From: Ascaris suum
Lineage: Eukaryota; Nematoda; Chromadorea; Rhabditida; Ascarididae
Assembly (NCBI GenBank): GCA_013433145.1
Contig: CM024168.1
Span: forward strand, 3,968,001-4,032,000
DNA: 64,000 nt
Direction: 5' to 3'
Shown one piece after another: positions 28,601 to 41,576 of this stretch. Each line of letters begins with the position of its first letter. The stretch's first letter is position 1. A program made the translations under genes and the position numbers. The notes under the pieces were generated by a model. It was given only the letters and a program-made list of their open reading frames with translations. It ran no database searches and was not told the origin of the DNA.

Positions 28601-31600
28601 AAGAAACACAACAACGAAATACACTAAAACAAACTAAGTTGCAAAAAAAAGAGAACTTGAGACATCGTTCATTCTGTGTCATGATGTTATAGGATCGGAT
28701 ATGAGATATAAAGGCTATGCACAAAGAGAAACAATCAAATACAGCAAACATTTTTTCGCGGAAAAAAAGCATGCTCGTATAAAGACCCAATGATATGCCA
28801 CAACAACAGCACCGCGCTAAGTAATCCACCCAATTCAGACAAAGATTTACGTGATGACCCGAACGTGCAATGACCATGATGACCACAAGATTTTTATAGT
28901 GACCAATTGTTTAGTCTGATGCAACATTATTATCATTTGCAGCATGTGTTGTTCATTTGGTTTTTTAGTGTTCCCACTAGACTAGAAGAAAAATCTCTTC
29001 GCGTTTAGCACATCTGTGATATGAGCGCATTTGTTATAGCGTTATGTTTTTCCGCACTTTTGTAAATTCGTAATAAAGCATTCATTTGGAAACATTTCCT
29101 AACAATGCTAATCAATATAACGCACAAAACGATTAAAGACGGGAAGCCCGCAGCGATCATCTTAAGCTTGTAAGGAAAAAAAATTTAAGTCTAAAACCTA
29201 TCAGTAAAAGTCAACACCATTTTTGCAACTCTATATTATTTTCACATCTTCGCAACTCAGTTAATTTTTTGCTATAGTCGGCTATCTCTAGACTAGAATT
29301 ATATGTGTGAACTATATAGTAAGTGTAAATATGCATAAAAACTCCATCAACTCCAACAATAGATGGCATTTCACCAAAGAAATTGGATTGAAGAAGTCAC
29401 TCATCTGCCGCGTAAATTACATCTATACGAATTATTCTACCACAACTTTTGAGTGTAGGTGAGATATGCATGGGCATGCTTTCAGTAAAGTGCACTTTGT
29501 GTATACATTTGCAGAAAGCACGTGCCGTGCCCTCCCACTGGCCCATTTTTCTAGTTCTTAAATAACTGAAATGGTTGTTCTAAACTTCGGTACACTAGCT
29601 GGAATAGATGGTGGAAGTAATGAGCTGAAAAACCTCCAACGAGTTCATTAATATCGAAAGTGGAATCAAATGTCGGTGACAACTGAGGCTTGATTAGACA
29701 CAAAAAAAAAAACATAAATTTTTGAAGCATTGGCGAATCTTGTACTTCTCATAGTGGGTGAACGTTGGTACAACGACCTCATAACTGCTGTGCCGAGATG
29801 CTGTTGAACTGTCTAAGAATGAGATGAATTAGGGAAAACCTGTGAGATCTGCTGAAGTTATAGAACGGTTTCAGCGAACTACGGTGAAATATGAGCAACG
29901 CTACGATATAATATCGGTGTTGTAGCTGAGCATTGAAATTTTTTTGAATGATTGCGTATACACTCAAAAAAAAACCAACAATTTTGTTGGCTGCACTATT
30001 GAAAATGAAAGTGGGATCAGTCTAACGTGTGGAATGGTTGGAGAGAATAGGAAAAAAATTGTTCCAACCTGTCTTAAATCTAAAAAATCAAATAAAGCTT
30101 CCGTTTATCTCTTCTTTTCTTTACTTGTGGATAATTTATGGTCTGCTCCGCCTTTTATGTTGGATTTTATCAGCTTCGATGTTAGCTGCAGATATCAAAT
30201 TAATATATGTTCGATGAATTATTATACTAGAAATATGTTGGAGCAGCGTAGTTATTGATAATCTGCTGTTACGAAAAATATGGTAGAAATTGAAATATAT
30301 TCGAATTAGGTGTTGGATCTTTTTGTTTCTAGCTAAAATGTGATATTTTGCCTGCAAATTTTTTCTCTTGTAGAGAAAATGAGAAGTAAAAAACCTCATT
30401 AAATCCTTTCTACATATATCGAGGCAAAGTGTGAATTACATATTCCTCGTTGTATGGAGCGCTCAATAAGTTTTTTTTTTTTTGAATGAAAACATTTTTT
30501 TCTCTCGAATCGAACAAGTTTTATGGTATTTTTTCCACTCTGATATCTTTTTTAAAATAAAATCCTGCATAGACGGAAATAAATTGCATTAAGTTGCGTT
30601 CATGTTAGGCATATTTGAGGAAATATTCTTCCAAAGCAGTTCTCGCACACCTTTTTCTACCATTCTCGTCGAACAACATCGTAATAACGTCCAAATTCCC
30701 ATCGAGTTAGACCTACTGAAATTTGTTCGTAGTCATAAAATTTTGTAAGTGAGGCAGTACATATGGCAACGTATACTCGCACATATTATGGTAATAGCCA
30801 GCCAAAAAAGTGGAGGGAGGCAGAATTCCCTAAGGCCAATTTTAAAGAAAGGGAGATGGGAGGCATTTACTTCAATAGTTTCGTGGGGGATGGAAAATGT
30901 GTTCATCTCTTCAGTAGTTTCAACTGAAAGATTGCTGATGCTGACCATTCGGAATTTTTCGGCTTAAAACGCACCATATGCACATTCTTATACCAAACAC
31001 TTCGTATTGATCAATTTTGAGTAGATATGTGATGCCGCAAAATCTTTACATATGACTTAAATCCATTTTGTGCTGATCAAATCATAAATCTTTCGTATAA
31101 GTTTTATGTGGATGGTGCGATCAACTGGATCATAAAGGCATTATTTGCATAATTTAAGCATTTTTTCTAATTTTTGAAACTGAGTGATTAGTTCGGCGAT
31201 AAAAAGCGCGTAACGTGCATATCTTGTGCATTTTTCTATTCTCTAAGATGTTAGAGCATTGGGCAAAGGAAATATTATTATTTCTAAGTTATTACACACT
31301 GTGTGGAAGACAAATTCAATCTAAATTATGTGTGGTATAAGTATGCGTAACTAAATATGCGAAAATATGAAAATGTTGTCTTATTGCACTTTTGCAAGGT
31401 AGATTTGTGGATATGCATTAAAAATTCATGTGCTCTGTTTTTCATCATACATCTTACGCAGCGGGGCTTCTACCGAAGAGGGTTTTGAAAAACACAAATC
31501 GAAACGTCAAAAATATCGGTATTTCAGGGTCCCAGAGCTGGAAACACTATCAATCCTAGCGCGGGTACGTATTGTAATTGTTGAATCGAGACAAAACAGG

Positions 31601-33120
31601 AAAGAAAAGCCACTAGAATTTCAGAATTCCACGATCGGACTACAGATTCAGCTCTATTCTATAGCCTGAGAGCTTTTTCTTAATAACGTCTATGTGACCT
31701 AGCAAGATGCTCTCAATTCATCCATTATTCAAACTTATTATGCACTTAGAGAAATCAGTTGTGGCGTACATGAATAAACAGCGTTAAAAATATGAAATTC
31801 AATAAATAAAATAATGTTTACTTCTTTTTTAGCAATGAATTCCTTTCATTTTTGCACTAAAAATTTTTAATGCAATTTTGATTCGTATTATTCCTTTTTC
31901 TTGTTCATTATCCTCTCCTATGTATCGATGAAATTTGAAAATGTGATAAAATATGCATATTAATATCCACGAAAAACTTTATATATTTGTGGTTTAGCGC
32001 ATTTTTTAAAATATTGCTGGTAGTTGAGATCGTGCCCAAAACGATATTCCGCTCATCATTTAATCATGTCTCGATTTCATCCCGTCTCTCTTCATTTGTT
32101 CAGTACCAGTCCGTGCTATCGCTTCGCTTTTTTCCTTGCTTGTATGTCTTTATAGCTTATTACCTTAAATATTGAAATGTTTGCTAAACGAATATTGAAA
32201 TTTTCCGTAAATATGCAAAAAAATAATCCATTACAACATTAACATAGAATAAAACGTTCAAATAATATATCCTCCAAGCTTGAATAAAAAAATTTGCACT
32301 GCCACGGTAGAAAGTCATTTTCAGAAATTCACCACATTTTGTATAGCAGAGGTTGGAGAGGTATGCATATTACATATAAGTCCTCTCCACTATGAATTGC
32401 GGCTATAATAATAGGCCTGAGAAGAGTCCACGGGTAAAACCTCAGGGTAAAACTTACTTACCTGTTGCACATATTTCACTTTTTCTTGAAGTAATCGGAA
32501 AAATTTACCACCGATGGCTTTATCCGACACTCTACAATGAGCATGCTGCAAAAAAAAAAATCAGATTATCAAAGCGTTTTTGCTATGATCGTTAAAGGTT
32601 GTAACAAATTTCTTGTGTGGTGTAGGGCAATAATGCTCTAAAGCGCCAAATTGCATTGCTATGAAGAAATGATCAAAAACATTGATTGTTTTTTTTTTAT
32701 TTATACGTATTCGTTTAATTTGATCGAAAGAGTGATCATTGGCTGATCAATCGATGATAATGACTTCAGTGAAAAGCGAGAAGCATTCATGCAGGAGTAT
32801 ATATTCGCGATAATTCGGCCGTTCTCGTCTCATTTAGCTTTAGATTTCTTCCAATTACCTCTCGTTTATCCGTGTGAAATCAAATATTTCGAAATTTCAC
32901 TTTGCACCAATGACTTTCAATGTCGGCTTTCAAGTTGATATATTTGCCACCAAGTCATTTTATAAGCGCCGAAATATGCCAATAAAAATTTATGTCTTCT
33001 GTATTACTTGTGGGCATCTAAAGTACCCTCAAAACACATATTTCAAGATTAATCGGGCTGGAAAAAAACGAATGTTTCGTAGAAGTTAACATTTTCTAGA
33101 GAGAACTAGTTGAGTTATGA
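22676..33120. other. no recognisable gene
   Basis: AT-rich DNA with scattered short frames. GC-richer patches occur at about 23.52-23.68 kb (a 41-codon plus-strand stretch ending SVSIEE before GTAGGT) and 27.9-28.2 kb (minus frame of 111 codons). Neither resembles a known family. Degenerate homopolymer A/T tracts are common. Confidence 0.5.
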
Positions 33121-33125
33121 CTGCA

Positions 33126-33383
33126 TTAATAGGCTCTTTTATCATGTGTTGCTGGTTTATGATACTGGTTGGCCTGATGGGCGCAACTGTGCAAGCGCAC
33201 ATCTCGACGGCCCATCTGGCACGCCTCCCCACTTGTTTTAAATCTCTTCACCAAAGTTCTTGATGTTAGGTTCTGTCTTAGCTGGCGACTTCTGAGATTT
33301 CGAAATGCAAAAATAATCTTTTTTTTTGGCTGCCCCAAGACGTCTGTTTTGTAAGTTATGCGCAATGTTAGGATACGAAGCAC
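33126..33383 (-). pseudogene. possible Tc1/mariner transposase DNA-binding fragment
   Basis: The minus-strand frame reads LGQPKKK (compare the GRPRK AT-hook-like motif), then LRQNLTSRTLVKRFKTSGEA and MGRRDVRLHS. This spacing resembles the second helix-turn-helix of Tc1-type transposases (RTV.RRL...G then R.K.LL). A neighbouring frame upstream gives IAKELRVS, like the first helix-turn-helix. No catalytic DDE/D domain or terminal inverted repeats were seen. The block is GC-richer than its surroundings. It could be an unrelated old gene fragment. Confidence 0.35.
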
Positions 33384-33938
33384 CTGAGGCCACGCAGGAG
33401 ACCCTCAATTCTTTAGCAATACTACAGTTGACAAGTCGGTCTACTTCAGGTGCTGTCAGACAGCCAACATTCAGAGATTTTGATATTCGGAATGCCCAAT
33501 AAATAGTTATAGTGATTAGAGCCTTTTGTTATAATCGAGTTTCCATGCAGAACACATAAATGAAGTATGTTACGGTCCTTCTTTCTCTCAATTCCTTTAA
33601 GTGCGGAATGTGGACAAGAGTTGAGCCTCGATTCCCAGCGTTTTAATTAGCATTTTAATTTGTTAGACCATTAATTTCCGTTCGCTTAGGAAGCCGAGTT
33701 TTTTCTTTTACATGCGATTCCACTAAGTTCAATGTCTAAGCTTGTGCCTTAGTGAAATCTTCGCTTTTTATGACTTATTTGCTATGTGCATTATGTCATG
33801 CGGAAATTATTGCATGCTCACTTCCTTCTCTTGAATATCATGGTTTTTCCTCCTATAATCGAACGTCTGCTTATGCCGAAAGTTTTCACTTGTTTTTCTG
33901 TAAAAGAAAATCCTCTGTGAAGGGCGCTTCTATGCACT

Positions 33939-33974
33939 TGTCTGTCTGCATATCCGTCTGCCTGTCTGCAAATT
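33939..33974. repeat. TGTCTGTCTGC-type short repeat
   Basis: Two TGTCTG/CTGTCTGC clusters separated by CATATCCG. In reverse complement this resembles the GCAGACAGGCAGAC repeats at 17.7 and 54.1 kb. Confidence 0.6.
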
Positions 33975-34923
33975 TTGATGGATGCTTAATCATAAAACAA
34001 ACAATACTGGTTCGATACTTTTTAAGGACAAGTGTTGCTCCTGGTATTCACTGCGATATATCGGCTGTCCGTCCATCACGCAAGCAGTTTCTGAGGTCAG
34101 CATCGTTATTGTTCACTGCACGCCTCGCCGGGTGACATCGGTATGATGATCTTATTAGAAACCCTTCGTTCGCTTGCAGACTTTGCAAACGAAATAACGC
34201 AAAAGCACCAAAAATGTAGCTTTTTTGATTGTGTAGGGCGAAGTCAGTCACTGCCGGTGTGTTTATTCCATAAAAATGCCTGCTAGTTTGATCGTTTCTT
34301 CAAAATTGCTCAACTATTCTGCCGAAGGATTTTATATTTGTAGATTGCTAGACATCACTGCAGCTAGCTATAGATTGCAGGATCAGTTAGTTTATGCAAG
34401 AGACGTATTTATTGCACTCCGCAAAAAATGTAAATATTGCATTTTGCATTCTCTCCATTGCATTTTGCGCGCAATTCGACAATAATTTCACTTCATGAAA
34501 TTATTTCTAAACAGAGGTTATTTTTTTCCAGGTGCTTGTGAAATCATGCAAATTGCAATGCTGTGATTTTTAAAAGATCATTTGCCAATGTCAGCTTATC
34601 AAGTGCTATCTTTTGAAAGGCTGAGTAAAATCTCAGAAGGCAGTGTACATAATTAAAACGAGTGAACAAGCATATCAGATTAGGAAGTACAATACGTGCT
34701 TTTTGCAGGCCATCCCATTAGATTAAGATCCTGCGGTAACATTTTGGGTGGGTGGAAAATGTCAGTCTGTTGACGTAAATTTTCCATGAAAAGGTCTTTC
34801 ATCCCTGTTCGACCTGATGAACAACAGAAGTTTGATTTGCAGATTGCATCCCCTCTCGTAGTCTATGAATCTTTCAAAAATGAGTGAACTGAACCGATGA
34901 AAATTTCGGAGACAGTTGTGACA

Positions 34924-34937
34924 GGGGGGGGGGGGGG
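34924..34937. repeat. G14 run
   Basis: Fourteen G bases in non-genic DNA, followed after three bases by GTAGGGGG. Confidence 0.95.
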
Positions 34938-35824
34938 AAGTAGGGGGTCCTGGAATGTAAGTTGTCTCCGTAAGTTAACGAACCTCCTTCGGACAGCAGC
35001 AAATTAATGTTGGCATATCGATGCGCATGCATACGTGTATATTTATACGCATTAATAGAGAAAACTCTCGTAGTGCGCTTTTTCGGCAATTTACTTGCAT
35101 GAGGCTATTTCTTCCTGCCTTTTCTCCATCCACTTCCTCCTCCTCACCCCACTCTTCGTTTTCTTTCATTTTCCTCTCAACCTCCGAGTATTTCTTTCAA
35201 TTCTTAACGCTGTTCACTTCGAAGGCTTTAATCAGAAATTGCGCTTTAAAAAAAATCCACGCATACTTACGTCGGAAGGTACAACGATTTTCGAAAGATA
35301 GAACTCTCGTTGGCATGGTTACTATGCTTTTCTAATAATGTTCAATGTATACTTTCGTTCACCTTTTGTTACCTGAAGGCACCTTTTCAGGTATCTTTTC
35401 TCGCAAACCCATTCACTTCATCAAACCATTGACACTGCGTCTCTTCGCACTTCTAAAACTATAAAAAAAGTATCGTTAAAAATATAAATGTGCTTCGCCG
35501 TTTTGGTAACTAGGCGCAATTAGGCAAATTTGGTGGATTAGAAGAAAAATACATGATTCGCATTTGCATCTCGAAGGCATTAAGATGCACGGCATTCTCT
35601 CGTGTCTGAAAAGAAAAATGAAGCGAAAAATTGGCCATACTCAAAATCCTTTCTGCCTTAGGCGATTTTAAGTGCTCTTCGTAAATTCGTATTTGCACTT
35701 ACATGCGTGTGCTCCCCGATAACAACGTCAATAAAGTGTTGCCGAGAGATCCCACTTTTCGATATACATCAGCTTAAACTCATATATATAAATGTGTCTG
35801 CAAACGCATGCATGTGCGTTTGTC

Positions 35825-35859
35825 TGTATGTGTGTGTGTATGTGCGCGCGCACGCGCGC
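35825..35859. repeat. 35-base alternating pyrimidine-purine tract (Z-DNA prone)
   Basis: A TG/TA-alternating run passes without interruption into GCGCGCG-CAC-GCGCGC. Perfect pyrimidine-purine alternation with a CG-rich half is the classic Z-DNA-forming pattern. It lies in non-genic DNA. Confidence 0.85.
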
Positions 35860-38800
35860 TCATTCGCTCTCTGACGCTTCCGAGCGTTTCAACAATTCGA
35901 ATTGAAGTTCCCAACGTGAACCATAGAGTGATCCCAAAAGCTACCAGGTTATTCCACCAACTTTTGAAAAACTCACGGATACAGTGGTTAGTCTAATGAG
36001 TTGGGGAATAATTCTCGCTTCAGATAGCGGCTAGTTTCGATTTTCTTGCGACTAAATTTTTCTCCTCACAATTTTCGATTTTTTCCACCTTTTCACAGAT
36101 CTCTCAAGAATTCCATCAATTATTCGTTTTTTTCAGGCTTGAAAATTTTTTAAACGGCATAAATTTTGCACTTTGAAATGCTTTTAAAGTTCTCAACGTC
36201 TACACTTGATTAATCATCTTTTTTAATTGAAATGAAACGTAGAGTGGCATAGTTTTTTTTTTCTTGAAAAATCAATTCTATTCTCTTATCTCTTCGACAA
36301 CAAAACGAAGATTATTTTTTGGTAGTTCAGCATTGATTTCCATTCGTAGTCGCACTTAAAAATTTCATAAATTCTTGCGGAAACATCATAATGTGCTCCA
36401 CGAAGCGGAGAAGAGGGGGATATCTTTTCGTAATACTGTAACGGACAATACAACCGGTAGAACTAGAGCAGAAGCATTAGGCGTAGAAAATTTATCGGCG
36501 TAGGAAATTCTATCGATTGAGTGATGAGCATCAGTCAAAATTCTCTGCAGCATTAATGTCTATGGAAAAACATTTCTATTATTATGAAGCATTTTCGTTG
36601 CACCTCCTCTCGCTTTCTTCCTCTAGCTGTTTCCTCCTCCTTCCCATCCTTTTTCCCATTCATTTCCTCTCATTCAGTATGTTTAGCCTGAAGGTTACGT
36701 TATCAAATATCGGCTGAAGTATCGTACCACTCATAGGTTTGAACCACGTTACTGAACTGTGAATTTAGATTTTCGAAGTTTACTGTGATACTGCAATATT
36801 TGTATGTCGTCTACCAGTATGCAATTGTTCGTCTGTCTAAATATTCGGCCGTTCAATTTCGAAAATTGCTGAAGCTACCACTGCAGCATTTTAGTGGCTA
36901 GAAGCATTTAAATATGTCAGAAAATTTGCATACCGTTCACTTGTCCGAGTTACATTCCGTACCTGTAACGCCACATTTAAAGATGTTATAAATATTTAAG
37001 GCGGAAAAAATTTTACACTGGTCGAATCAGCGATCGACTCAGAGAAGAGCGATTTTTTGTTGGAGATTTATGTCAGCGCTTGAATCAGTTGAAGAACGAA
37101 TTCTTTATTTTTCATATTTTATTAATCGTAGGTTAGCTGTAGAAATGGTTGATCAGATGAGCGGATCACAGATGCGCCTATCATGCCGGTTTTTTCGACA
37201 TGCTTCTCTACTCATTCACTATTTCCTCTTTGTTATAATTTTTCGGCAATACAATTTATGCATGCATTTATTAATTGTAGCTATTTAATTAAAAATTTAC
37301 TGAATTTATTGTTGAAATAAACAGTAGAGAGAATATTTTGCAAATTTTTGGCGCAGCTGCTTTCTAGGTGTGCTGAAAATGTGTGGATTTTAGGGAACAT
37401 TCGTTTTATGTATTTCACAAATGTTAGCTGAATAAAAAAATTGTAAAGCCCATCAAGGGAATTAATACAAAATGTTCTTTTTGCAGTTCTTTTCATCGAA
37501 CTAACCATAATTATATGTCACCAGAGAATAAAAAACGATAAAACATTATAGTAATGCGTTCGTATTATCTCGGAAACAATCATTTATACGTAAAACTTCT
37601 ACAACATTCGTGCAAATTCTCAAAGGCTTATAAAAACGAGTTGCACAGCGAACTGATGAACGATAAGACGAGATATCACCAACTGTAACGTCCGATGCGA
37701 TTTCCGTGTGTTCCTTCAGCAACATTCACTTCCTTTTTTTTTCCGGTTCACCATAATTTGTTTAGAAGATTATGCAAATTAGGTATACCCGATTCATTTT
37801 CATATATCATTCATCCAGTTATTATTGGAAAATAATTTTTGCTTTATTTGAAAAGTTTGTTATTCACAATGTGCATTGCTAGTGCATTCATTCAAGTGAC
37901 GTTTTAACAAGCCATATTGTGAATTTCAACGATTAAAAATATTAGAACTTTTTTCCTGATTTATGCATTGAATTAGAATTACGGTTAAACTCAGGATAAA
38001 CCTTAACTAGTTGAGTTTTATTAGTTGAAGTGGACAGGATGCTCACCTACACGAGTTAAAGTGTCCAAATCATATCGTTCCTCATACAGCTAGATAAATT
38101 CCAACGCTCTCATAAAAGTGGCTGTAACGTTGAATGTTGTTTGGAAATGACGTTGTTGTTTTGCCTTCGTTAAAGAGGCGGCATAGAATATTAAGATTTA
38201 TTGCACTTATCATATTGCCTCGAATTTTTCATTCTTTTCATTGCAATTTGCAATCTCTTCGTTTTGAAAAACTTGTCACAAATTTATAAATTGCCTATGC
38301 GTCGAATCGAAAATATCGACTTATTTGCCGAAAGCGTTAAATTCATTCAAATGCTGAGATCAAAACTGCTTCACCGGTAGAAAATTAATTCTTCTCTTGA
38401 GGATGCACATTCATTACTGTTAAAAAGCGTTCGTTCGGTTGATAGGAACAGGGCGGATGGGAGAAGGAGGGAGAGGATGAAGTGAAGGGCGGAGAGTTCT
38501 TTTCCGTCGTTTATGCGCATTTGCAAATTAAATGTATATTATGGCAAGGTATATGTGCGTATGTGTATAAATGTGTGCCTATCTGTCCAATAGTTTCATC
38601 AGTGACCAGTTGCAGCTGGAATGACCTAGTGTACTACAATTCATGTCGATACTTCATCAACTTGGGAGGAAGTAGTGGATATTTGAAGGTGGAAAAAAAT
38701 TTATGTGCATTGTACACCGGTCGAGACCTCATTATACAGTGGCCAAGTTATTGACGAACGATTTTTTATGAAGGTGGCCAGATCAGTTAAAATGTGCAAG

Positions 38801-41553
38801 CCGAGTCTTGCATAGGTCACTTTTTGTTGGCAGGCTGTCAGACTGATTGGTCACCTGGGCAGGAAGTAAGAGCGTATACTGTGCCAACATCTCTATCGCA
38901 CTTTCCCACTTACTTTATTGTTCTTTTCACTTAGAGGGTAGTTTCGACCGAAATTTGCCACCAAATGCTCATTGTTATCTGACAAATATCCCTAGGTACA
39001 GTGTTGACCCCTTTTAATATCACTGCACAAATGATTATGAATACATTAGAGTCATACGCGGTAATTTCATCATATCTTTAAGCAGAGGCCATTAAAGAAG
39101 CTCCAGAGCTTCTATTATTGCAGCTTTTCTTCTTCGATTTTTTGCTTGACTGAATTCACCATCTCATTCAAGAGGGATCTTTATTTACGGAGATTTTGTT
39201 CCTTCCTTAATGTTCTCACCATGTTTCTTATTTGGAGGGATATTCTAAAGTAACTGACACGATTGATATGGCAACAAACTGAAACGAACTGATGCCTTGA
39301 TTTACTATGAGATGTGCTGGCTTCTATAAACGAGCAGTTGAATGGATCACTAGCGATAAGCCCTTTCTAGGATGAGGCTTATATTTTAGAGGGATTCATA
39401 TTTGAATGGATCTGATATTTTTTGTCGTGCTCCAATAAAAGGCTCGTATTTAAGTTACTTACGACCTGTATTTTTAGAAAAAACGAATATACCACATTAA
39501 TTAACAGTATAATCAGCCAAAAGAAGGGCAACATTATTGGATTGTAATCAACCAAGAACTTCACATTTATTATGGCTAGTGGTCAAATTGTGATAAAGAA
39601 TCATGAGCGCATATGAACACTTATATTTCTATGCGTTTTTGTTGTTTCAACATTTCAGTGTGTCGTCTACGCTATGATGTGTGAATAGGAGATTAGTTGT
39701 GACTATTGCTTTAAAACATTGAACTCAACGCTGATATTTTTATTCGTTTGTTCTCTATCAAATTTTAAATGCGTTTTTTATTCCGTTTTGCATCGATTAT
39801 AAGCCAAATATATTGAAAAATTTGTCGCAAAGAAGTTTCAATAAGATTTTAGAAGAAAATTTGAAAATTATATAATTTAAAAAATCGGTTAGAATTGGGA
39901 GAATGAGAGAATTTTTGAGGATAGAGGAATCGGCTAAAAATTTCACTTCGACGAGAAGTTTGCTGACAATGGATTTTCAATGGTTTCTAATTGATATTAA
40001 TGCCGAACTAAATGTTTAATATTTACTTGCGCGATTTTCGCAAAAGTTTTTGCTATGTAATAGGCTAACAATACTTATAGTTTAGGAGTACTAGTGAAAA
40101 TAAATTCAAAAGATATTGCTTGTATAAAATGATATGAAGCAATAATGCATTCATCTTCAATAGCTCGATACGCTTGACTAAAGCGCTATAAAGTTTTCGC
40201 TCAGAACAAATGAAATCAATTTCAAAACAATTTCAACATTTTTTAAATGCTAATATTTAGTAACACTCTGGTTAAGCTACTTGAAAATAATTTCAAAAAA
40301 ATCAGCATTTCTTTAGCTCAGATCGAGCATTTAAGACCTTCGAAAAATTTCAAAACATTCTCCACCATTCTGTAAAATGACCTGAATTAATCAGATGTGT
40401 CCGGGTGAGTGACGTTCTCTCATATTTTTTGAACGTAATTATGCGCTCTTGCAAATCACCTGCAAAATGGTGCATTATTATTGCGGCTTATCTACGTTCA
40501 CATATACAGTGTCTGTCGAAATTTTCTCCGATCATCTATCGAAATGCCGAAGTTTAAGTCATGAAGTCTTAGCGAGGGGGGAGAAACACTATAGGATATT
40601 CGTTTATGTGGCTTTCAGTTTGGCCTGTCCACGTTGAGATGAACTGTAGGCAGTTTAAGTTGCCAAAAAGTTTGCATATATGCCGATTTTCATTCTACAG
40701 TGGATGGGGTCCTTCATTGCCTATTTTTCTATTTTCTTCGTTGCCTACAGAGTCGCACCACCTTGTGCGTAGTAAAATTCACTTGAAAATTTTTATCATC
40801 GTTTCTTTTCCCGCATTTCTTATTAGCGTATTCCTTCATTCCATTTTTCTGCTTTTTTGTTGATTTTTTTTTTGTTTTTTTTTTCCAACATTTCTGAAAG
40901 AAACGTGGCTGCAGCGTCCTGATGACTTGGCATTTTTTTTTGCTCGAATATTTCGGCAATTACCCCAACACCTTTCTCTGTGATATTCAACAATAACCTG
41001 TACTTTGCATTTTTGTATTTTATGCTTCTGCCATCCTTTCGCATTTCAACGTAATTTATGTGTTGCTTAATACTTACATGAACACCTTCATGTTTATACA
41101 GCCTTTCCATATTTTGCATCTTTTTCTTCAATATATTGCTCGGAATAACACTTCGTTATTTTCAGCTTCTTTCTTCATTCCTGTCCCTTTCCTTCTTCCG
41201 CTTTTTCTTCCTCTTCCTACACCTTTTTCAACATATAAGAGGGCAGTTGTCGTTAATTTCATAATCTGCTAAATACATCCGATTGCTTTTTTAATTACTC
41301 TTTCAACTTTATCTTTTTGCTTAGTTCTTTTTACTCTCCCTGAAGAAAATGTTTTCAAATGTGTGAAACCATTAGCAATTGCTTTCACACAGACACACGT
41401 ATTGCGGACGCATACCTGAGCAGGTGTTCGTTTTGCCCTGAAGATATCACACAAACTGTCGGTTTGTTTACGTAAGCTTCCTCGAAGATGAATGCCTCTT
41501 CGCGTCACATCATTTGGCATTCGCTCACTTCAATCTCTACAGTCATAAAATAT

Positions 41554-41576
41554 TACTATTATTGAGGATCAAATAA
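41554..41576. repeat. TACTATTATT inverted repeat
   Basis: A 10-bp stem, TACTATTATT and its complement, surrounds an 8-base loop (GAGGATCA) in non-genic AT-rich DNA. Coordinates are approximate to a few bases. Confidence 0.55.

Noticed and set aside
33144..33263. A 39-codon plus-strand frame starting MCCWFMILVGLMGATVQA, like a secreted peptide
   Set aside because: It overlaps the transposase-like minus-strand frame antisense, has no acceptor or polyadenylation context, and is probably its shadow.
40823..41131. 102-codon minus-strand open frame, Lys-rich
   Set aside because: Much of it is antisense of poly-T/pyrimidine tracts; no domain or exon signals.
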